DNA from: Trema orientale
Taxonomy: Eukaryota; Streptophyta; Magnoliopsida; Rosales; Cannabaceae
Assembly: GCA_002914845.1 (NCBI GenBank)
Contig: JXTC01000040.1
Location: forward strand, 332,433 to 396,432
Direction: 5' to 3'
DNA length: 64,000 nt
In this document: one piece after another, positions 56,881-64,000 of the stretch
Layout of the letters: every line of letters begins with the position of its first letter
Numbering within the stretch: position 1 is the stretch's first letter
Translations under genes and position numbers: made by a program
Notes under the pieces: generated by a model
Databases searched by the model: none
What the model was told of the DNA's origin: nothing
The model's input: only the letters and a program-made list of their open reading frames with translations

Positions 56881-56885
56881 TTTTA

Positions 56886-58240
56886 CAGCAATTTCTTCAA
56901 AAAAAAAAGGGGGAATTACTATCAATAGCACTTCAAAGATTTATATTTTTACTTACAACAGCTTCTTTTTATTTTTACAATTATAGTAGTTTTTATAATG
57001 AATTTTCAAATTTATCCCTTGTGTCATATCAGTTGACTATTTTTCTTACCGGTTGATTATTAATTAGTTTATAATTATAAAGTGGTTGAGAAATATTACA
57101 CTTATCTACTAATTGACTATTTCCCTTTCACTATTATTTTCTTTACTCTTAAGAATGAAACAAGTTGATTATTTTCATTAAACATCATTTTTCTTTTTTT
57201 TTTTTTGTTTTGTTTTTCCTTAGACTAGTTTATTATAAACGAGATAATTATTACACTTGGATACCAAATAACCATCTTTCTTACACTTAAGATTGACACT
57301 AGTTGATTATCGTTATTAAAAGTATTTTTTTTTCATTTTATGATTTCTATAGTTTAGCTTTAATTTCAACGAAACATTAGGCAGGTATTTTTTGGACATT
57401 TGGGATTTAAAATTAATATATTTGTAGAGTTTTCTATTTGTTGTTACATATGAAAAACTCAAACTACCGAAATGATATATTTAAAAGAAAAAAGGACACC
57501 TACCATAAATTTCCAAGAAAAAGACATTTACCCATGTCCTTTCCCCGTCTGGGCCTGGCCTAATGGGGCGGCCCCATTTTTTGTAGGAGAAATTAGGTGC
57601 GATATGACTTTTAATGATAAAGCTTTAAAAATACGGTGTACGGGCTTCTTATTTTTAAAAATTACGAACATATGGTTCCCTCCATATGGCCTGATGTCAG
57701 ACCACTGGAAAAAAAATAAATAAATCCAAAGGGAAGCAAAGAGTGCGTTGTGGTAGCGCGTCTGAAGTCAAGCACATTTGACATATTTGACTTTTTTTTT
57801 TTCCTAAAGTACTTTACTTTCTTTTTTTTAATTTCCTTTTTTTCTTTTTTTAAGTTTCTGTTTCTTTTTTTAACCTTCGTTTTTTCATTCAACTTTTTAG
57901 AATTATTTATTTCCCTTGTCATTCTTCAATTTTTTTTTCTAACAATTAAATATTAAAAAACAAAAAACTTATAACACGATTTCTTTTTTTTTTTTTTTTT
58001 TGGTAAAAGAAGCTTGTCGTGACAAAAAAATTATATTGTTAGCATTAAAAATAAGTTTGTGAATTAGTACTGATATTTGATGGCCATAGTGAATAATGTG
58101 GTATCAAGCTAATTATTTTGGCAAAAGAATTTTGATTTATATTTTTTTCTAAGAATTTTAATTTATAGTTGGTTCTAAGTGGCTATATTTGGTTATCGTC
58201 AATCAAATACTCTGTCACTCATAGTATTTTTGAAAATTGT
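56886..58240. other. AT-rich intergenic DNA with old repeats
   Basis: Related stretches with TTAAGAATGAAACAAGTTGAT (57150) and TTAAGATTGACACTAGTTGAT (57286) form a loose duplication. T-rich runs lie at 57188-57204, 57788-57800 and 57980-57998. A small open frame at 57472-57723 is not family-like. No gene recognised. Confidence 0.45.
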
Positions 58241-58249
58241 TGGAGAGTG

Positions 58250-59260
58250 TTTCATAAGGCAATGCTCGAAAAGGGGGGGAAAATGTGAAAAGAAAAAATC
58301 TAATATGTTACCGTAGGTATTTATAAGATTACTTATGGTATCAAAAAAATATAATAAGTATCTGATGAGATTATTTATAGTATCCAAAAAATTGTAAAAT
58401 AACTCTAATTATATATTTAATATCAAGTTTTTGGTGAGATATCTTTCTTTTTTCTTTTCTTTTTTTTAATGGCTAACTTTGGCGACTTACCTATGGACAT
58501 GGTCACCTGCTTGGATACCGACGGTATCTCACTCAGTTACCTATAATAATTAAAAAATTATTAGATTTGGCCAGTTACCATAAGAATGAGCTAAGCATAT
58601 GTATATATATTATTTGGTTAAATTGGAAAAAAAAAAATACCACAAGTATTCTGGTCATAAGAGGGAAAATTGGAAGAGAAATTGGGTAGCTATTATTGGT
58701 AACATACAAGATTACTTTTGGTATAAGGCTGGAATAGGCCCTTATACCAGATATATATAAATGGTTATCATAAGTATCTTAGTCATGAGTGAGTAAATTA
58801 AAAGGGAAGTTGAGCAGTAATCATAAGTATCAAAGTGAATAGGGAAGAAAATAAAAAAGAAATATTACTGTAAGTATCCAATTAGCTTACCTTGATACTC
58901 GGGTAAATTGGAGGGAAAAAAAAGTTTATAATGGGTATCTTATTAGGTGATTTAGTACTTGTATCCAACCATTTTACCTCAATATTCGGGTAAATTAGAG
59001 GGAAAAAAAAAATTTACCATAGGTGTCTTATTAGGTTACTTACAATATCCGGTAATTGATATTGGTATCCAACTAATTTACTTGAATATCCGGGTAAATT
59101 AGAGAAAAAAAAAGTTTACCATGGGTATCTTATTATATTACTTACAATATCTGGTAAATAAGAATCAGTGTTGGGCATCTCTTATTAAGGGGAAAAAAAA
59201 GTAATAATAAGTATATTATCATATTACTTATTTTATTTGACTTTCCTTAAGATTAAAAAA
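58250..59260 (+). repeat. degenerate tandem array, unit about 90-110 bp
   Basis: Repeated landmarks in fixed order are TTTACCATRGGTATCTTATTA, GGTTACTTACAATATC, GGTATCCAACTAATTTACC and ATATCCGGGTAAATTAGAG plus an A-run. The clearest units start near 58924, 59012 and 59114, with poorer ones back to about 58310. It is noncoding, and unit spacing drifts (88, then 102). Confidence 0.7.
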
Positions 59261-59595
59261 AATGCTTAAAAATAAATTTATTAAAAATTTGACATACTTC
59301 ACCTCAAAAAATCATTCAAATAATGCGTGATAGTATAATAAAACATTTATAGTTTCTAAAATGTAAAAATGTAAAATTAAGCACACAGGGACATGAAAAA
59401 TAATAATAAAATAGGAAAGAAAGCATTAATTAAATAGTTTGAAAAAAACAATTAAAAAAAGAATTAAATGCATCAGGTGTGCTGCCACCAGGTATACGCA
59501 TTAAACCCAGATGCGCGCGATGCGTCCTTTAAAACTTTTTTTTCCTTTTTTTTCGACTTAACGCATTATGTCAGGTTGACATATTCAAACATACA

Positions 59596-59754
59596 GGGTG
59601 CATTTGGTATAAGATTCGAATCCTATTCTTCAAATTTGAAAACAGCTTTCACGTAGAAAGTTGGAAGGATAAAATATTTATCTTTCCAACTTTCTATATA
59701 AATGTTGTTTCTGAATTTGAAAAATAGGATTCAAATTTTGTACCAAACACGCGC
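59596..59754. mobile_element. hairpin MITE, about 160 bp
   Basis: The ends GGGTGCATTTGGTATAAGAT and, inverted, GCGCGTGTTTGGTACAAAAT continue inward as AATCCTATTCTTCAAATTTG against AATCCTATTTTTCAAATTCA. The centre is a separate 19-bp stem, AGAAAGTTGGAAGGATAAA, inverted with one mismatch. The whole element can fold into one hairpin. ACATA(TTC) occurs on both sides but the TSD is not settled. The TTTGGTA ends suggest a hAT or Harbinger-type family. Confidence 0.65.
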
Positions 59755-59906
59755 ACATATTCCGTATTTTTAATAAGAAAAAAGGGCCCGTGTATCGTAT
59801 TCTTTAAAATTTTTTAGATGGTTCGTAATTTTTAAAACTTTTGTATCTTATGTTGTATTTGTCTAAAAACTCCTTTTTTGTAACATTCATTAACCGAGCC
59901 TAATCC

Positions 59907-60094
59907 CCTTACAAATGTTACCCAGATTATATAATGTCCTCTACCTCTTCTACTTTCTGGCTTCTTGACTAAGTGGAAGAAAAATTACTCTTTAATTAGC
60001 TTACAAATGATAATCCCAAATTACACAATGTCCTCTACCTCTTTTACTTTTTGGCTTCTTGACTAAGTGCTCGGAAAATTACTCTTTGATTGGC
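59907..60094 (+). repeat. tandem duplication, period 94 bp
   Basis: AATGTCCTCTACCTCTTYTA and GGCTTCTTGACTAAGTG occur in both copies (59933 and 60027; 59959 and 60053). Noncoding. Confidence 0.85.
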
Positions 60095-60849
60095 TTGAAT
60101 TGTCTGCTAACTTTCTTTTCTCTTCTCTTCTCTTCTTTTCTTTTCTAAAATTCCATTTATGAGTCTGACAAAACTTTTATTTCGTGTTTAGAAGCAGAGA
60201 ACTTAAATAATTTAAGCTCAAAAAATGGATGAAGATAACAAAATACCTAAAAATATAGGTCAGGTTGAAATTATTAATTCATTATTATGTCAATAATTAA
60301 TATATTTTATGTACATTAAAGCATTTTTTGTACGCAGTTTAAGTTTTCCTTCAGTGTCATTGAACAGAAGAGGATCACCAAGATTCTATTGTATGAATAC
60401 ATTTTCTTTTCTTTTCTTTCCTTTTTTTTTTTTTATGACACAGAATAAAGTCGATGACATTTATTTCTTTTTTCTTTCTTTTCTTTTCTTTTTTATTTTT
60501 TCTTTTCATTTTATTAAGAGATACACATAATCTTATCGCATAAAGAAGAAAACTTGATATGACTGGCCAACATTTGAAGGTATAAAAAAATAAAGTAGTT
60601 TTATAATAAAGTAGTGTTATATTAATATTCTTTTTCAATGTGAAAAATTACAGTTATTACTAATATTATTATTTTTATAGGCTTTATTTTTTTTATTAAA
60701 AATATGCATAATTATTTCTGATAAAGAAGAAAAATTGACTAAATCAACTTCAACTCACCCTCAAATAAAATAGTATTATTAATCAAAACTTTTTTTCAAT
60801 AAGTTAAAATTTACAATCGTTATTAGTATTATTATTTTTCTAGCCCTTT
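60095..60849. other. AT-rich intergenic DNA with CT and T-rich runs
   Basis: A CTTTT/TCTTC-rich stretch at 60113-60145 and T-rich runs at 60400-60435 and 60465-60510. AATTGTTATTARTATTATTA-like words repeat near 60655 and 60815. No gene seen. Confidence 0.45.
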
Positions 60850-62460
60850 TAGCAATGATCTGAATTTATTTCGTCCCCTTTGTGGATAGGTACTTGGAAT
60901 TAGAAGAACTATAACATAATTTAGAAAACCTAGTGAGTTAGAGATTTTGGTGTGTCAAAAAGAGGAAGAGGAAGCCTCTTTATAGAGCTCTAAGAACACT
61001 CAGAATTTCAAACTTCGTTGATGTGGGATTCTCGTACAGGCCTTTTATATAGGCTCTACAATCTAAGAACATCATTCTCAGACCATTTGGGATTTTTCTA
61101 TATTTCCATTAAAAATGAAAGTATTTCAGAGATCAATTTCTCATTCACCCAGGTATTATTTTGAGTATGCAAATATATGATTTCGATGTCCTCATAAAAA
61201 AGAACACAAATCTATCTAGACCTTTCACTAATATAAAGTAGATCCCACTCAAAATTAAGCCTAAAATTTACATACATTTTCTAACAATCCCCCACATGAA
61301 TAAAATTAACGAATGAGACGACGACTCTAGACCTGACGATAGAATTCAACAGTTGAAACCTACATAGTATAAATAAGATGCTACTTTTTTAACCTTCCAT
61401 TGTGAATGTATATTTATTTTACTAGCTAATCAGTAAACATGATGTCCTTCAATTATTCTGTATTTTATGTAAAACGATGATATACTTCACATAAGAATCC
61501 TTCCTGACACAATTCAGGTTTCATTATTATGTTTGTTTTGGCCATGAACATATGTATGGTTTTGCAAGAAATTTGGAGAATTAGGCCCCATACAGTTTTT
61601 TTAGAAACGGCCTAACTTCTATATCACATAGGTGATATATTAATCAAGAGTAACTTATATTACTCTACTAGGATTCCCGATGGATAACAGTCATCAAAAG
61701 CATATATAGCTTATCCTGCTCCATATGGGTATCATTGTTTTATTATAGGAATGGACAGGAGGGAAGTCCCTTATTTCTCAGTGATCCAGCTAAGTCTTTA
61801 GTTAGGTTGTTCTTTTGAACCTAGATCTTGGGATCTCCAATCAATTAGGTTGGGTTTCCTTTGTAAAGACTTATCCTTTCATAGGTTTTCGTCTCATTCC
61901 CCTCGATGACATGACAACTAACTCTCTATTTAACTCTCTGGTTAGTGGATTTGTAATGTTATCTTTTGACTTCACATAATTCAACAGTGATAGCTCTAAT
62001 TTGAGAGTAGTTGTCTAATGGTATTATATTTACGATGTATATATCTAGACTTACCATTATACATATTACTTTGTACCCTTTCGATTGTAGATTGATTTTT
62101 CTAGTGGATACAGATTGCTGGCATAGGCTTTGGTCATCTCAGAATATCCTCTAAGAATTGGCGTTGTCATCCAGCCTTTTTGCCACACTTGTCCAATGTT
62201 ACAAAATTAGATTCCATAGTGGGATCTGCTTATAACCCTTTGTTTAGAGGATTTCCATTTGCACCTCCAAATGTGAATACAAAACCACTAGTAGACTTTG
62301 AGTCTTTTGTGTCAGATATTCAATTAGCATCATTGTATCCTTCTATAACTACTAGATATCTGATATAGTAAAGTCTATAGTTACGAGAATATCCTAAGTA
62401 CCTTAGTTTTCTTACGAGTATATTTTAAATATATCAATGAAAATAGATCAAAGATCTACC
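60850..62460 (-). mobile_element. Ty1/copia fragment (fossil): 3' LTR and RNase H end
   Basis: The LTR-like part ends CTAACA at 61286, directly followed by ATCCCCCACATGA, which read on the minus strand is the polypurine tract beside a copia 3' LTR. From about 62100 to 62350 the minus strand shows degraded RNase H sequence of copia type (DTKDSKSTSGFVF, STMES-like words). The rest of the element and the other LTR are absent from the window. It is truncated and broken in many places and looks older than the copia fossil at 33593-40143. The left LTR edge is not resolved. Confidence 0.7.
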
Positions 62461-62770
62461 AAGTTGATATACATTGTATATTAACTGTATACTTAAAGTT
62501 GAACATAAACTAAAAGAGAAAAAAAAAAACTAAAAGACGAGAAAAGACATTATTTTTATAGTATTGAAAAATTGGTCATTCTCCTTAAGGTCTGGGTCTT
62601 TCAAAATTCAAGTGTCTGAAATAAACTCTTTTCCACAATAATCGTTAATGTGATTATCTTTCTGTAGATATGGAATCTTAGCAAAATGACCAAATTTTGG
62701 AGCCCCTTACATAAATATTAGTTTTTCAAATCTTTTAGCAACATAGTCAAGTATATATGTTTAGGATAAT

Positions 62771-62948
62771 ACTTGAGGTACTAATTTTTGAACCACAGTT
62801 TTAATACCAACACATGTGGCATGTGATTTGTCACCACTCAATTAGTGATAATGTTTATTTCATTTATAGTAAGTATTAACACACTAATTAGATGGTGACA
62901 ACTTACATGCTATATATGTTGGTACAAAAGTTAGGACATGTAGTGCTA
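62771..62948. mobile_element. foldback MITE, about 178 bp
   Basis: The left arm contains AATACCAACACATGTGGCATG, then TTGTCACCACTCAATTAGTG. The right arm, inverted, contains GTACCAACATATATAGCATG, then TTGTCACCATCTAATTAGTG. No TSD was fixed. Confidence 0.55.
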
Positions 62949-64000
62949 TCCATATGTTTATATCAGTTCCAATAGATATTTATCTGATATAACCAATTTT
63001 GATGTTAAGAGTGTAAAATTAACAAAAAATTAATATAAAACTAGTATACTCATGTTTGATAATACTCAGTGTATACTTTAATATGAATGGTTTGTTAGTT
63101 GTACAAGAAAAAAAACAAAAGTATATTTGATATGAATGGTTTGTTAGCAATACAAGGGGGGAAAAAAAAACAAATATTAAAAGAAAGTGTAAAAAACTTT
63201 CATTTTTTTTTAATTTTTTGAAAAAAAAAACTATCATTTATTGTGATCACTTTTTAAATAGAAAATGCTTAAGTAGCTGTTTACGCCATCTATAGACCTT
63301 GACCCTTTTTTTTTAAAGGAGAAATGAACCTTGATCTTTTAGAAATGCCATTAACCAAATCATGCTTACTTCTTTTCTTTCCTTTTTTTTTTCAAATGCA
63401 AAATATATCCATTCAAATTGTCAAATTTGGTCAAAATTCATCATAGTATAACTATTTCATTAATATACATGCCAAATAACCAATTTTTTTAAAGTATAGA
63501 CTATAATCTCTTTAGTATAAATTTGAATATTTGACTTTTAAGTTATTTGATTTTAGGTTTAATAGATATTTGATTATTTGACAAGAGGCAATTTAGTCAC
63601 TTTCATATTCTTTTTAAAAAAATAACAAAATTAACGAAAATTTATGAGAATTGGATACTTTTCACCCAATTGACAAATTGACGGATACATATTCATTGTA
63701 TTTCTACTTCTAAGTGTTTCATTTTGAGTAATGCTAAAGAGCATTATATGGTACCAAGGGCAGAGTCAGGAATTTAATCCAAGGGAGCCAAAAAAAAAAA
63801 ATTACCTCACTGTAACATAGCATTAAAAACTAGAAATTTCTTCTTAAACAAGTAAAATTGAAAATTTGTACTATTCTTAAATAAGTCCATAATATATTAC
63901 AATTGCTCTCGATGATATCTCATGGTCTGAAATCGCTATATAATAACTTCATTCTCAATCTTATCAGAAATTTATTTCTCAATACAAACAACTAGATTGT
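62949..64000. other. AT-rich intergenic DNA with a small duplication and a transposon edge
   Basis: ATATGAATGGTTTGTTAG occurs twice (near 63080 and 63130). At 63729 GAGTAATGCTAAAGAGC resembles a GAGTAATG MITE end without a partner. At 63765-63792 AGAGTCAGGAATTTAATCC and AAGGGAGCC match, inverted, sequence near 44030-44060 and look like the end of a widespread plant transposon that runs off the window. No gene seen. Confidence 0.4.

Larger units (their letters stand above)
55521..56885 (+). mobile_element. candidate gene-capturing DNA transposon (Pack-MULE-like)
   Basis: TAAAAGTATCTATTTTTAGT near 55521 faces, inverted, AAAAGTATCCGTTCTTAGTC ending near 56884; 21 of 24 end positions match. Between these ends lie a decayed RMA RING-finger gene piece, including what looks like an intron acceptor before its start codon, and a second coding-like piece. 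A mixture of genomic gene pieces between short inverted ends suggests a Pack-MULE, but no TSD was found. A Helitron or simple gene decay are alternatives. Confidence 0.45.

Noticed and set aside
59579-59762. ACATATTC on both sides of the hairpin MITE as an 8-bp TSD
   Set aside because: The left copy sits nine bases outside the inverted end, so the match does not abut the element and may be chance.
1-64000. CRISPR arrays, bacterial operons, rRNA genes
   Set aside because: Looked for and not seen; the tandem repeats present lack regular spacers and the sequence is a plant nuclear genome.

Overview
This window is plant nuclear DNA, almost certainly from a eudicot. The evidence is two intron-less plant polyphenol oxidase (PPO) genes with chloroplast and thylakoid targeting, a plant-only DUF1218 gene with three exons, plant-type LINEs with RNase H, Ty1/copia elements, Mutator-like foldback elements and very AT-rich intergenic DNA. 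The PPO transit peptides and lumen-targeting motifs look like those of rosids such as Rosales, but I cannot name the species.

Host genes are few. At the left edge a DUF1218 membrane-protein gene runs off the window on the minus strand (exons 1-203, 388-587, 2417-2506). PPO1 is at 25473-27332 (+) and PPO2 at 52246-54171 (+). A truncated PPO pseudogene at 45865-46180 (+) is part of a larger duplication of the PPO2 upstream region (about 44455-46180 against 50421-52563). All three PPO loci point the same way and form a loose tandem cluster. PPO1 carries Gly and PPO2 carries Asn directly after the first CuB histidine, the position linked in plant PPOs to diphenolase versus monophenolase behaviour. 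The two enzymes, both expected in the thylakoid lumen, may therefore differ in whether they hydroxylate monophenols or only oxidise o-diphenols.

Most of the rest is transposon-derived. 3-13 kb holds MITEs with 8- or 9-bp target-site duplications (TSDs). 13.56-19.71 kb is a full-length, decayed LINE with a 13-bp TSD. 21-24 kb holds a small Mutator-like foldback element, a tRNA-derived SINE and a GGTGTTC-ended repeat. 24.37-25.26 kb is a minus-strand retroelement with a 15-bp TSD, with a MITE nested in it, ending 212 bp before the PPO1 start codon. 29.5-31.87 kb is a 5'-truncated LINE. 33.59-40.14 kb is a complete-length but broken Ty1/copia fossil on the minus strand with a perfect 5-bp TSD; it is nested in LTR-like noncoding DNA. 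41-50 kb holds more LTR-like noncoding repeats and a 1.28-kb Mutator-like element. 55.5-56.9 kb is a candidate gene-capturing element with a decayed RMA-type RING-finger fragment. 58.2-59.3 kb is a degenerate tandem array. 60.85-62.46 kb is a second, fragmentary copia fossil.

The observations most worth following up are these: the Gly/Asn difference between the PPO paralogues; three stem-loops in the copia leader that share a 12-nt loop but have different paired stems; four copies of a 168-172 bp MITE with 9-bp TSDs, one of which shows matched changes in both arms; nested insertions in the PPO1 promoter; the chimeric element carrying an RMA fragment; and two tiny poly-T insertions flanked by 18-20 bp duplications that look like tail-only LINE or SINE insertions. 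No CRISPR array, bacterial operon or rRNA gene is present.
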